Counted from the stretch's first letter, positions 11,738-21,964 are shown. The stretch: DNA of 64,000 nucleotides from Callorhinus ursinus (GCF_003265705.1 NW_020312859.1:2460755-2524754), one strand, 5' to 3'. Made by a program: numbers and translations. The notes: a model not told the origin generated them from the sequence alone.

Positions 11738-11945
11738 CTATAGTTAATATAATAAGCACCTACTATGTGCTCTGCAGTGTGCTAAGTGTTTTATATGCAA
11801 TATCTCACTTAATTCACCCCACCCACTCCCAGCTCTTTCAGGTAGATACTTGTATCATCCCCATTTTATAGGTGAGAAAACAGATACACAGAAATTTAGA
11901 ATTTGCCTCAGAGAAAAAACCACGTAACTAGTAAATGTCAGTGCA
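11738..11945 (-). repeat. MIR SINE
   Basis: AAGCACCTACTATGTGCTCTGCAGTGTGCTAAGTG, CATCCCCATTTTATAGGTGAG and ACGTAACTAGTAAATGTCAG. Confidence 0.88.
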
Positions 11946-12028
11946 ATTGAGATGAATAGGTGGGTGGTTGGATGGAGGGGTGGATGGATGGATGGAAGAA
12001 TAAAATAATGGTTAGGTAGTTGGTTAGG

Positions 12029-12076
12029 GACTTGGAGTTAACAAAAGATTTGGACTTGGAGTTAACAAAAGATTTT
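12029..12076. repeat. 24-bp tandem duplication
   Basis: GACTTGGAGTTAACAAAAGATTTG is followed at once by GACTTGGAGTTAACAAAAGATTTT. A GGAT-rich run (about 11960-11995) lies just upstream. Confidence 0.93.
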
Positions 12077-12474
12077 AATATCTCTATCCCCCTCAGCTTA
12101 GTCATGTATTAGCCACTTAAAGGCAAGGAGTAAGCCAAGGAAATACAAGAGTCCTCTCTCAAGCTACCAGTCTACAGGGACAAGCTGCATTCATGCTCAG
12201 TCAGGGATGAATTCATACCAACCAGGATGCAGAGAGGCAGATACACATGCACAAGAACAGAATCTTACAATGATATACAAATACACTAACACAACCTAGT
12301 TACACACATACACTAGGATGAATGTTGCATTTAAGGCCACACTGGACTCATTTCACTCAAGAACACACACCTTGCAAGGACGTGTTTAGAGACAAGGTCA
12401 TTCACAGACAAGGACACAGATATGCAGAAATGCCCATCTCTTCCAAGACATGCATACATAAACAGAGATGTTTT

Positions 12475-12524
12475 ACACATGCACACACACACACGCGCAC
12501 GTGCGTGCACACACATGCACACCC
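12475..12524. repeat. Alternating purine-pyrimidine tract
   Basis: About 50 bases alternate without interruption, with a central CGCGCACGTGCGTGC segment flanked by CA repeats. This composition can adopt Z-DNA. Confidence 0.85.
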
Positions 12525-13396
12525 CCACCCCGGTAGGCAGAACACGGACAGGTTGAGTCTCTCTCTGACAAAGCTGCAAACAGGGCCCTGTCAGATTTAG
12601 CTATATTCTAGCCACTTCTCCCTTTCTGGAGAAAGGCGCTCACCAGGGTCTTGCTAAATATGCAAAATTTAGGGGCCACTTCCCCCAATGCTTTGTCTTA
12701 GAGGAGAACTATTGAACAGGAGGTGCTCCATCCAAATGCGGTGTTTTCTCTTGATGCTCTAAAGCTGGGCAATACCTCTGTCTTTCCTTTTCCTTCCTGG
12801 TCTTTACTAGTCCAGTCCATCTCTTAATCTGGCTCAGGTCATCTCTGGAACTTCCTAAGGGTCAGCCCTTCTGGTTTCTCCTCAGCCTCGTCCTTTGTTG
12901 CATCCGGCCAAGGCCCAGAGACTTAGGATCCAGTGTCCCCCTCCCTCCTTTGCTTCACCTTTCCACAGGGCACTCCTGCTCAGCCTCCCCAGCCTTTCCC
13001 GGGGAGGAAACAGTCAGTGGTCTTTTGGTTCAAATTAGAATTTATCTGAAGAGAAGGAGGAAGGCAACCCTCTGAATTGACTCCAATCTATTCCTTCCAG
13101 AGAAGCCCCAGGGATTATTTTAACATGCAAATGTAAGGGCAGTGACTTTATTTTATTTACTGATGTATGTATCCATCCTCAGGGCCAAGAACAGTGCCCG
13201 GCACATAATAGGTGCCATTTTCAGCTTAAACGCCACTCCCCGGGGAAGTCTTCCTAGATTCCTGCAGGTTGGATTAGATCCGCCCTACCCCCTCACACAC
13301 TTGCAGGGGCAGACAAGCACACACGTGCACTATAAAGCACGTAAATATGTATCTTGCATGACACTCATCACAGTTGTAGTTAAAATTATTTTTACA

Positions 13397-13585
13397 GGGC
13401 GCCTGGGTGGCTCAGTCATTAAGCGTCTGCCTTCGGCTCAGGTCATGATCCCAGGGTCCTGGGATCGATGCCCACATCGGGCTCCCTACTCAGCAGGAAG
13501 CCTGCTTCTCCCTCTCCCACTCCCCCTGCTTGTGTTCCCTCTCTCGCTCTCTCTCTCCCTGTTGAAAAATAAATAAAATCTTTAA
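13397..13585 (+). mobile_element. Carnivore tRNA-Lys SINE
   Basis: The head is GGGCGCCTGGGTGGCTCAG and the tail AAATAAATAAAATCTTT. The imperfect duplication AAAATTATTTTTACA / AAAATTATTATTACA lies on either side, with one mismatch. Confidence 0.93.
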
Positions 13586-13744
13586 AAAATTATTATTACA
13601 ATAAAACAATTACATCATGTTATAATTAAATAATTATTGGCATAATTATCTGTTTAATGTTGCCAGACTGTAAACTCCATGAATTTGGGGACCAGGTCTG
13701 TCTGATTCCTCTGTGTGTTTAGGGCTGAGTACAATGACTAGACT

Positions 13745-13960
13745 GGGTGGGCACTCCAAATTACTCAATGAATGTGTCTATTAAGTATCTAGGATCTGCC
13801 AGGCATTATATTTACATCCCATCTCCACCATGACTTGGCAAAGTGAATGTGAATTATACTCATTTTTTGATGGGAACCCTGAGGGGGCTTGCCCAAGGTC
13901 ACACAGCTAAACTAAGGATAGGCACTGAAACTCAAGGCAGGCAGTTCTTCGATTCCAATC
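13745..13960 (-). repeat. MIR SINE
   Basis: CTAGGATCTGCCAGGCATTATATTTACATCCC and GGCTTGCCCAAGGTCACACAGC. Confidence 0.78.
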
Positions 13961-14404
13961 TACTGAGCTGTCTGGCCCTTGGCGTCCTCCCTCTACCCGG
14001 GCTGTGAAGCCCATACCTCGAGTCTGTTCCTGATTCCCCACTGTTCCCTGTTCCGGACTAACCACTTCCCCCATCCGCCATCTCAAGCATCTCCCACCAT
14101 CAAACTTGTTCTTAGAACACATTATTCATACTCAGGTGCAAGTAGTGGACAACTTCGATTTCCCATGGGAAAATGATATATTTACAAGAAATCAAAGATT
14201 TAGGTTTACAGGCCCAAACCCTACTGGGAGAATTTTAGGCATGAGCTAACCAAGAAAGGAAAAATCACACCAGGAGTCCACTGCCTATATTGCTGGCCAA
14301 AGGCCAAGTCTGTTTCCGTTGGCTGCCTCTCTTCCTTGACACCACCAGCTTTGTCTGCATTCACCCCAGGGACCCCCTGCCTCTCTTGCCAGGTGAGCAG
14401 GCAA

Positions 14405-14785
14405 CCTGGAGCACAGCAGGAAAAGCACTGGCCTAGGTCAGGAGGCCTCTGTTGTTGATAACAGCTCTGCCCCCATGGCTATGTGGCTTTAGGCAGTCCC
14501 TTGCACTTTCTGGGCCTCGGTTTCCCTCTCTCCCAGCAGAGGGAGGCGTTGGATGACCTTTCCAATTCCTCCCAGCTCTGGACGTCTGCCTCTGACAGAT
14601 GGGGCTGTCCGGTCCTGAGTTGTAGGAGCTCACACTTGCAGAGCACGTACTTTGTTTGGGCACCGTTCTAAGAACTCCACATTTATAACTCACTCCACGA
14701 TGACACTCACACTGGGAGGCATTGTCCCCATTTTACAACTGAAGAGACAGGCCTGGAAGAAGTTCATTTGCTTGCTCAAGGTCAC
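14405..14785. repeat. Two MIR SINEs, one plus (14405-14590), one minus (14625-14785)
   Basis: The plus copy reads GCTATGTGGCTTTAGGCAGTCC and GGGCCTCGGTTTCCC. The minus copy reads GCACGTACTTTGTTTGGGCACCGTTCTAAG and CATTGTCCCCATTTTACAACTGAAGAG. Confidence 0.8.
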
Positions 14786-15290
14786 GATTCCATTGTGGCA
14801 TACAATATTATCCCCAAACTTAGTGGTGTCAAACAACCACCATTTATTCTTGGGCCAGGCATTTGGGAAGGGCTTCCCCTGAGGAGTTCCTGCTTGTGTG
14901 TCCCTCATGCAGCTGCCATCAGATGTCAGTTGGGGCTGCATCAAAGTTAGACACCCGAGATCACTCACTCAGATGCCTGGTACTTGATGCTGGCTGTCGG
15001 CTGGGGGCTCAGCTGGGCCCACTGTGGCCTCTCCAGCAAGCGTGGCTCAGGGTAGTCAGGGTCCTTATGTGGAGGCTGGCATCCGCCAGAGTGCGCAACC
15101 CAAGTGAGCCAGGAAGAAGCTGCCGGAAACTTTCTGACCTAGCTTCGAAAGTGACGCATGTCACTTCTGCATTCTACTGGTTACAAGCCAGTCACTAAGG
15201 TTGACCCAGACTTAAGGGGAGGTGACATAGAACCTACTGCTCAATGGGAGGGCAGGCAAAGAATGTGCACACATGCTTTAAAACCACCAT
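14780..15290 (-). mobile_element. MLT1-type LTR remnant (antisense)
   Basis: CCCCAAACTTAGTGGTGTCAAACAACCACCATTTATT, GATGCTGGCTGTCGGCTGGGG and CACTTCTGCATTCTACTGG, then ACAAGCCAGTCACTAAGG, give a near-complete MLT1J-like LTR. No open reading frame of note. Confidence 0.78.
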
Positions 15291-15554
15291 CGTGACTCAG
15301 GTGGTAAGTGGAAAAGCTAGAATGGGAGCCTCCAAGCAGGGTCTGCATGCTGAACTGGCACACATGTCTAGTTTTAACATTCAGGCCTGGTTCCTGGGAG
15401 CCTCACTGCTGGTCAGTCAGACATGCCTCACGGGTCCTTGAGACTCCTTCCCCAGCTCTAGGCCAGCCTTCCCTGGCCTCCCTGTTGTCCTGTCCCTTCT
15501 CTAGGCCTCTTGAGTGCTGATCTCCCTCCGGCCTGTCTTTCTTCTGCCGTGGTC

Positions 15555-15665
15555 TTAGGCCGTCAGCAGGGCAGTGGACAGAGCACTGGCCTTCCCCGCT
15601 CCCTGTGACCTTGAGTGTGTCATTTCCCCTGTGAAAACCTCTGTTCTTCATCTGTCAGACTGGTG
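15555..15665 (+). repeat. MIR fragment
   Basis: CAGTGGACAGAGCACTGGCC, GTGACCTTGAGTGTGTCATTTCC and TTCTTCATCTGTCAGAC. Confidence 0.7.
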
Positions 15666-15669
15666 GGGA

Positions 15670-16080
15670 GGTATTTATCCAATCAATTATCTACTGAGCA
15701 CCTGCTTTTTGCTAGGCACTCTTCTAGACTCTGGGACAGGGGAGAGAGAGACAATGAGCAAATAAGCAAGAAAAAATATGTATGGTGTCATATATATATA
15801 TATATATGATATGTCAGATAGTGATAAGGGCTAGAGAGAAAAAATAAGAGTAAGGAGGATGTGGCATTTCAGGGAGGGGTGTTGTACTTTACAAAGGGTG
15901 GTGAGGGAACACTTTCAGAAGAAAGTGATGTTTGAGCACAGCGCTGTGAGAGTGAGCCACACAGCTATCTGGAGGGAAAAGTGTTTCAGTGTTTCAGTGA
16001 GAGGTCAGGACAGTGGATTTGGAGCGGAGTGAGCCAGTGGTGTGGTAAGAGGTAGGACAGAGAGGGAGCAGAGCCAAAGG
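15670..16080 (-). repeat. L2 3' fragment with a (TA)n expansion
   Basis: TCTACTGAGCACCTGCTTTTTGCTAGGCACTCTTCTAGACTC, GATAGTGATAAGGGCTAGAG and AAAGTGATGTTTGAGCACAG follow the antisense L2 order. (TA)n occupies about 15790-15808. Confidence 0.82.
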
Positions 16081-16149
16081 ACTTAGGACTGCGTCCAACA
16101 TGTGAAATGAGTCCAAGTGAAATGAGACCCCAGGAGGGTTTTTGGTAGA

Positions 16150-16515
16150 GGAGCAGCAACCTCCGACTTCTGTTTTTGACATCCTGATACTGACCTTGAA
16201 GATGGAGGAGGCCATGAGCAAGAACCAGAGAGCCATTTCTAGGAGTTAAGAGCAACTCCCCAGCAAAAGGCCAGTGAGGAAACTGGGGCCTTGTCCCATA
16301 GCCACAAGAAACAGCAAACTGCTAACAACCTGAAGGAGCTACAGGCGGATTCTTCTGCAGAGCCTCCAGATAAGAGCCCCGTCTGGCTGATACATTGTGA
16401 GGCCCCAAGCAAAGAACACTGTTAAAACTGCTTAGATTTCTCACCTATGTGACTGTCCACTAATATGTGGATGTTGTCAAGCCTCTTAGTGTGTTATGCA
16501 GCAACAGAAAATTAA
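16150..16515 (+). mobile_element. MLT1-type LTR remnant (sense)
   Basis: CAGCAAACTGCTAACAACCTGAAG, CTGCAGAGCCTCCAGATAAGAGCC and the end TAGTGTGTTATGCAGCAACAGAAAATTAATG fit the 3' half of an MLT1 LTR. Confidence 0.7.
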
Positions 16516-16690
16516 TGTACATGTTATCTGAACCCTCACAGCCACCCAAGATAGAGGGTCTCCCCATTGTACAGACAAGGGAACAGGTCAGTGAGGTGAA
16601 CCGCTTTGCCCTAGGCCACACAGAAGGGTAGTGCCACAGCTGGGATTGAAACTCGGGGATCTTGCTCTTGCCCCAGGCTGCTCTGTAAAG
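16515..16690 (-). repeat. MIR fragment
   Basis: CCCTCACAGCCACCCAAGATAGAGG, CCCCATTGTACAGACAAGGG and CCACAGCTGGGATTGAAACTCGG. Confidence 0.75.
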
Positions 16691-16769
16691 AGCGTGTGAG
16701 AGCAGTTGGCTGAGGTTAGACATCTGGGGCTTGGCAGGATGGGGACCTCAGGCCCTGGGTTAGAGAATG

Positions 16770-17690
16770 GAGTTCGGGTTTCTGATTGTGATTGTGTTCA
16801 TCCTGGGGGCTCCGAGTGTCTGAACCCATGTGTGTGTGAGTCTGAAGACTGTGGGTCCCTGGAGGCGTATATGTGGGTGTGTCTGTGTGAGCGTGTGATC
16901 CTGGTGGAGTGTGTCTCATTGTCTGTGTGCGTGTGCGAGGGAATGGATCCACCACCCAGAGTGACTGAGACTATATGTCTGTGCCTGGGTGTCAGCATGT
17001 GTGTGCGCACTGAAGTGTGTTTGAGCGACTCTCTCGGTCTGGGTCTGAAGGTTACCATGTATGAATCGGCCAGTGTTTGCTAGCATCTGTGTGTATGAGT
17101 GAATCAGTGCTCAGGGAGTCAACGGTGGGGGGCACTGAGTGTCTCTGTGTGCAGATCTGAGAGTGTGCATCATCAGTGTGTGTCTCTGTGTGTGAATTTT
17201 AGGATGTCTGTGAGTGGTGTGGGTGCATGAGAGTGTGTGTGCCTGTCTGAACTTCTCTGTGGGTTTGTGTGGGATCTGAGGGTCTCTCTGTGTGGGCGGC
17301 GGTGGGGGGGTCCCTGCTTTTCACTCTGAGTGCGTCTGCAGGTCTCCTTCTGAGTCAGTGTGTGTCTGTGGGTGTATCTACCTCTGTGCATCTTGTGTGA
17401 GAGTCTGAGGGTGTCTAAAGGTGTATCTACCTGTGTGGGTCTCTGGAAATGGTCAGAAGGTGTCTGTGGATTGATTCAGCAAGCGTCTCTATGAGTGAGT
17501 GAGTTTGTGGGTGCATCTCTCCGGGTGTGTGTGTGAGTCTGAGGGTGTCTTGCAGAGAGAATGCTATCGCGTGGGAGCCTGTTTGAGCTCCTCTGCGGGT
17601 TCATGTGCGAATCTGAGGGTCTCTGTGTGGGATGCTGAGTGCGGTGCGGCGGTCGCTCTGAGTGTGTCCCTTCTGAGCTTGTCTTCGTCC
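16770..17690. repeat. Degenerate TG-rich minisatellite-like block upstream of the CpG island
   Basis: The plus strand is dominated by variants of GTGTGTCTGTGTG and GAGTCTGAGGGTGTCT. A longer unit is also repeated. The stretch from 17241 (GCCTGTCTGAACTTCTCTG) recurs from 17577 (GCCTGTTTGAGCTCCTCTG), and both continue into a shared TCTGAGGGTCTCT-GTGTGGG segment, giving a 336-base period. A shorter offset near 140 bases links 17363 and 17503. Confidence 0.75.
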
Positions 17691-17950
17691 CCAGGTGAGG
17701 CCTGTCTGTCGGTGACAGGACGCCTGCGTCCGGGGCGAATCTGAGGGCTGAGCCTGGGGTCGGGACAGAGCGGGGGGGCGGGGGGGGGAGCGAGGGGCAC
17801 GGCCCCGGGACGAGTGCGCAACCCTTTCCGCCCGCTCCTCCCACGGGGCGCGCACACCTGCGGGGCTGGGGGCGGCAAGGAGGGGCCCCGCCCGCGCCCT
17901 CCCGGCTCCCACGCCCCCGCGCGCGGCGCCCCCTCCCCCGGGCGGCGCCG

Positions 17951-17982
17951 ATTGGCTGCGGCGGCTGCTCCGAGCCCGCCCC
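17951..17982 (+). promoter_or_regulatory. RIMS4: Inverted CCAAT box plus GC box
   Basis: CGATTGGCT carries an inverted CCAAT (NF-Y type) at 17951-17955. It is followed 20 bases later by the Sp-type GC box CCCGCCCC (17975-17982). The spacing and the position within the CpG island just upstream of exon 1 suit a core promoter. Confidence 0.55.
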
Positions 17983-18035
17983 ACGCGGCCGGCTGGGGGC
18001 GCCGCGGGCCAGAGCGCTGCGCCGCCACCTCCGCC

Positions 18036-18435
18036 NNNNNNNNNNNNNNNNNNNNNNNNNNNNNNNNNNNNNNNNNNNNNNNNNNNNNNNNNNNNNNNNN
18101 NNNNNNNNNNNNNNNNNNNNNNNNNNNNNNNNNNNNNNNNNNNNNNNNNNNNNNNNNNNNNNNNNNNNNNNNNNNNNNNNNNNNNNNNNNNNNNNNNNNN
18201 NNNNNNNNNNNNNNNNNNNNNNNNNNNNNNNNNNNNNNNNNNNNNNNNNNNNNNNNNNNNNNNNNNNNNNNNNNNNNNNNNNNNNNNNNNNNNNNNNNNN
18301 NNNNNNNNNNNNNNNNNNNNNNNNNNNNNNNNNNNNNNNNNNNNNNNNNNNNNNNNNNNNNNNNNNNNNNNNNNNNNNNNNNNNNNNNNNNNNNNNNNNN
18401 NNNNNNNNNNNNNNNNNNNNNNNNNNNNNNNNNNN
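18036..18435. other. Assembly gap (400 N)
   Basis: Exactly 400 consecutive N lie between two GC-rich, CpG-rich flanks in the CpG island. The missing sequence probably includes part of the RIMS4 core promoter and 5' UTR. The round length suggests the true size may not be 400. Confidence 0.98.
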
Positions 18436-18574
18436 CCCGGCCAGCCCGCCGCCCGTCGGCCCCGCCGCGCCGGCCAGCCCCGCCGCGGAGCCCCGGCCTA
18501 GCCCCGGGCCGCCGCCACCACGCCGCGCGCCGTACTCCGCGTCAAGAATGGGGCGGCCAAGCTGCCCAAGCCGC

Positions 18575-18605
<31 letters not shown>

Positions 18606-18624
18606 GCCCGGGGCCGGCGCGGGC
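18436..18624 (+). other. RIMS4: RIMS4 5' UTR / exon 1 non-coding part (left edge lost in gap)
   Basis: The sequence between the assembly gap and the RIMS4 ATG is extremely GC-rich and uninterrupted by a splice-like boundary. It holds an in-frame stop (TAG, 18499-18501), an out-of-frame ATG at 18548 and a (GCC)8 tract at 18577-18600. The transcription start cannot be placed: it may lie in the gap or just upstream at 17950-18035. Confidence 0.6.
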
Positions 18625-18697
18625 ATGGAGCGCTCGCAGAGCCGCCTCAGCCTGTCCGCCTCCTTCGAGGCGCTCGCCATCTACTTCCCGTGCATGA
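18548..18697 (+). CDS. Possible upstream ORF overlapping the RIMS4 start
   Basis: An ATG at 18548 with A at -3 and G at +4 opens a 49-codon frame that is +1 relative to RIMS4. It reads through the GCC tract as a run of about ten prolines, passes the RIMS4 ATG, and stops at TGA 18695-18697 inside RIMS4 codons 24-25. If the main transcript starts upstream of 18548, this is an overlapping uORF in optimal context that would be expected to lower RIMS4 initiation. The peptide itself shows no recognisable domain and need not be functional. Confidence 0.4.
18577..18600 (+). repeat. (GCC)8 trinucleotide tract in RIMS4 5' UTR
   Basis: Eight perfect GCC units follow CCGCCC and precede GAGGCG, 25-48 bases upstream of the RIMS4 ATG. 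It reads as poly-Ala in the RIMS4 frame and poly-Pro in the uORF frame. The tract is short and likely stable, but it is a potentially length-variable site. Confidence 0.95.
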
Positions 18698-18721
18698 ACT
18701 CCTTCGACGACGAGGACGCGG
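18625..18721 (+). CDS. RIMS4: RIMS4 coding exon 1 (N-terminus of gamma-RIM, RIM4)
   Basis: This exon encodes the first 32 residues plus one base of codon 33, beginning MERSQSRLSLS and ending in an acidic DDEDA stretch. I recognise it as the N-terminus of RIMS4, a short gamma-RIM of about 269 residues. Family knowledge: gamma-RIMs keep only the RIM C-terminal C2 (C2B-type) domain plus a short unique N-terminus. They are neuronal and act in presynaptic exocytosis and neurite arborisation. Seen directly: the ATG has G at -3 and G at +4, and an in-frame TAG at 18499-18501 lies upstream with no in-frame ATG between, so this start is preferred. The exon ends at a GTAAGC donor (18722) in phase 1, which fits exon 2 at 58353. 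The third positions are GC-rich, as expected within the CpG island. The C2 domain is outside the window. Confidence 0.95.
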
Positions 18722-18790
18722 GTAAGCGCTCGGCCCGCCCCCATCCCCGGGGTGGGGTCCCGTGAGTCAGGGCCGGGAGGGCCCCTGCCC

Positions 18791-19650
18791 AACCCGGTGC
18801 TCCCCGAGAGGGGCCACTCTCTCCTCCCTACCGCCAGCCCTGCTCGGGATACGCCCCCACCCACGGGGCCCCAAGGTCTTGAGCATGCGGCGCCTTCTAG
18901 CCTCCCGCCGCCCCCAGGGACCCCTAGCTCCTCTGCATTCAACCCTTTCCCGCAGGTGGGCCCTTAGGGTCGTCTGGACCAGCTCTGTTTACTCATCTGA
19001 GCCTACTGGATGCCCTCTGTCTTGTCCCCGGATCCGACCTGCCACCCTCCCTGAGCCTCCCTCCTGTCGTGCCCACACCTCGAGCCCCGGGGCTTTGGCT
19101 GCCTCACCCCTGGGGCTCCGACGCGCCCCCGGCCGTTGGAGGTGGCGCGCAGACCTTACCTCTCCATCTTTGTCTTGCCTGCATCCAGAGGCTCCCTGCC
19201 CGAGACCCCCGCCCTGCGCCCAAGGCCTTGAGCGTCCTCATTTGGCTTTCCTCCCCTTCCCCCCAGAGGCTGGGGCTCCAGACTCCTGGTTCCTATCATA
19301 CTGGGGCTGGACCGCGGGGAAACTGGCCGGGTGCGGCCTTTCCTCCCCTCTCCTCTCCGCTGGTCCCGGAGGGAGGCTTGGGGCGGCGCTCCCCCCGGAA
19401 TGTGCCCGGACCTTGGGTGTTCTTGTCCCTGGAGTAGCCCTTCTGGGTGGGCTGAACCCGGCCACCATCTAGCGGCCCGAACCTCGCGCTCCCGGGCCTG
19501 CGCGCAGCCTCAGCCAGAGCCCGAGGGGCGGGGAAATGTAGGGAAACCTGCCTTTTGGGGCCCTGGGACCAGGCAGAGGGAACATGAGGGCTCCAGACAT
19601 GTTTCTGCGGTGAGGAAGCCAATCCACCAACAGGTGGGGTAACTAGAGGG
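18791..19650. other. Start of intron 1, GC-rich, no gene seen
   Basis: The GC-rich shore of the CpG island has scattered CpGs (19100-19530). Open frames here reflect base composition. No splice-bounded exon is evident. Confidence 0.6.
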
Positions 19651-19654
19651 TTTG

Positions 19655-19830
19655 GGTGAGAGTTCCCCAGAGAGTGCCAAATTGGGAGTCAGAATCAGGT
19701 TCCAGTCTTGCTTCTCTACTTACTAGCTGTGACCTTGGGCAAGTCATGTCACCGGTAGCCTTGAATCCTCATCTGTAAAATGGGATGACGGTGCCTCAGA
19801 CACAGGATGCAGTTAAAAGTGTTTTCTGAA
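19655..19830 (+). repeat. MIR SINE
   Basis: TCTCTACTTACTAGCTGTGACCTTGGGCAAGTCATGTCACC and CTCATCTGTAAAATGGGATGACGG. Confidence 0.88.
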
Positions 19831-21960
19831 AATCTGATGTAACAGAAGCTGAACATCTGAGAGTATTTGAGTTCAGTGAGAGGACAAAAAGCAGAGGGGT
19901 GTTTGTGGTGGGGAGGAGCAAAATGGCTTTATGAATACTTTTGAGAACCTGATGAAAATATGGACTGTCTCTTCAAAAAATACACATATGAGCCATGATC
20001 AAAATTTTGTCTGCAGTTTTAGGGAATTTATGGGTCCTGCTTAAGACTCCCTGCCTGCCGGGACCCTTGTCTGGTCTCCAAGCTATCTGGTGAGACATGG
20101 GATGGAGCAGTGGGTAATGGGTGCTCACGTCTTGCAGGCAGGTGGGGAAAAGGTTCTCCAGAAGAATTTGTTAGCCAAGTGAATGAATAATGGGGTGCAT
20201 GAGGCAGACTCCTGACAGACCTAGAGTTGGGGGTGGGGTAAAGATGGTTATTGCAGAGCCATTTTACAGAATCACCATTTTATGGAAAAAGTAAGTGAGG
20301 CTCAGAGCATCAAGAGCTTCCCCCTTGATGTAGCTGAGGGAGGTCGTTATGCTGGACAGGGCAAGATGAGGCGGAATGGAGAGGCTGTCTAACACAGTGG
20401 CCTCCACTGGAGAAAATCAGGTTAGCAGTGAGGGCCGGGAGAGGGACCCCCACCAGCGTAGATGAGCTGACTCTTCCACTCTTCGCCTAATGGCCAGGGA
20501 CTCCCTTGAAGTTCAGCAGGCCACTTGGGTCTCAGGAGGCAGGTGGGGCAGGAGCATGGGTTTGTAGGAGCAGGGACGGTTAGGTTTTTTTCTCCTAAGT
20601 CATGCTCCATGTCCTGGATCAGATGCCTTGGTTATCATTGCTGGTTGCAGGCAACTTGCTCTGATTTCACTGAAGTCAGAATAGAGAACTTCATGTAATA
20701 GTAGAGATTTTTTAAAAAGATCCACCTGATGTTTTTTCCAGCAAGTTTCTTCAAATTCTTGTTTTGCACTTGGAAGAGACCTAGAAATCATCCTGTCCAA
20801 CCCCTTTTTGCCCTCAAATGGATGAGTGTGTGTGTGTAACCCAAGGTCACCCAATGAGGTTAGGCACAGAGCTGAGACTAAAATCAGTTTTCTGGTTCTC
20901 TTTCCAGTAAACTACTAGCCTTCTGTCTAAAAGAGGATTTTTTGAAAAGCCACATCTCACTGTGTGGAAAATAGTTCCCAGGTGAGGGGGCCCCAGGGAA
21001 CGGCTGACAACCAAGAGTTTGGTTTGGGCATCTTGTGCTCATTGTCTCCTCATCTTAAGGGATGCTTCGAGTTTGGGAGGGGGAGGGAGACAGTCAAGTT
21101 TCATTTCCGGGAGACTAATGAGTGTCTGGTAAAAATCAGAAGTAGGAAACACTGTCTTGGTGCTTAATTTCTCTTGTTCTTCTCAAAGTCATTAATTTTC
21201 TCCTAAAAAAAAAGCCTTTCGGATTTATTCTTTTAGAACAGCACCACAGAACCATGCTGAACTAATTTCTAAAAGCAGTTCGAATAATCTGTCACATACT
21301 GGACAGAGACTGCGTCTGTAGGAGGGCTACTAGACCTGGCTTCGCTCCACCTTCCTCTTCCCTGATCCCTCCCCTGGCCCGTTAATGCCAGGCTGTCTGA
21401 TGGCTCAGAGGTGTGTCCTTGACGGCTTCTGGCTCATCTAGGTGCCTCCTCTTTGATGCTGCTTCCAAAGCCTGTGGAATGCATCTTGTCCATCACCCAG
21501 GTCGAGCCAGAGCCATCTGTGGGCTTTACCTGCCCCTTCAGCTGGTTTCCTGAGAAACTGTGTGAGGGGAAGGCTATCTCATTAGTCTTAACTGGGCCAG
21601 AGTACTTTCCTGTATCAGGCTTGGGAGCCTTGGACGTTTTGTGGGCAAAGGAAGCTGTTCCTTCCTCCCACCCTGTTCTAGCCCCCCTGAGGCTCAGGAT
21701 GCTGGTCATTATAGGATCCTAGAATTCCTCCCAAGGAGCATCTTCCTTCTCTTTGCACTCTGGACTCATTTCTTATGCTGCTTTTGTCCCTTTTCCAAAG
21801 ATGCTGGGGCTTTAGACATGACCCGGGGGCATTATTGTGTAGGTGTCATCCTTGCTCAGTCTTGCTGGCATTGGGTTTGTAATTGGGGAGTTAGATACAT
21901 GACCTCAGCTTTTTCATGCGGATGAGGAAGAAAATAGTAGCATGGACTGCATAGGGTCAA
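19831..21960. other. Intron 1 single-copy stretch
   Basis: Mostly unassigned sequence. An old repeat-like phrase at 20755-20880 (GAGACCTAGAAATCATCCTGTCCAACCCC) is the only clear fossil. Confidence 0.55.
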
Positions 21961-21964
21961 CATT

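Larger units (their letters stand above)
11946..13390. other. Intergenic stretch, CA-rich left half, no gene seen
   Basis: 11950-12540 is rich in GGAT and CA words. 12600-13390 is mostly single-copy, with a possible MIR end near 13185-13215 (GCCCGGCACATAATAGGTGCC). No exon supported. Confidence 0.6.
17640..18790. promoter_or_regulatory. RIMS4: CpG island containing the RIMS4 promoter
   Basis: CpG dinucleotides become dense from about 17640, peak around 17770-18720, and thin out after about 18790, with a CpG-richer shore again at 19100-19530. No TATA box is visible. An inverted CCAAT box (ATTGG, 17951-17955) and several GC boxes (for example CCCCGCCC at 17886 and CCCGCCCC at 17975) are consistent with a TATA-less CpG-island promoter on the plus strand. 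The central 400 bases are unknown (N). Confidence 0.85.

Noticed and set aside
13142..13576. A 144-codon open frame
   Set aside because: Its C-terminal half is a translated carnivore SINE (13397-13585).
17814..18725. A 303-codon plus-strand open frame covering the promoter
   Set aside because: It is in a different frame from RIMS4, runs through the N gap, and is made of GC-rich low-complexity residues.
17476..18942. A 488-codon minus-strand open frame across the CpG island
   Set aside because: It spans 400 unknown bases and is antisense to RIMS4 exon 1. The remaining residues are low-complexity Gly/Arg/Pro/Ala, as expected from GC-rich DNA.
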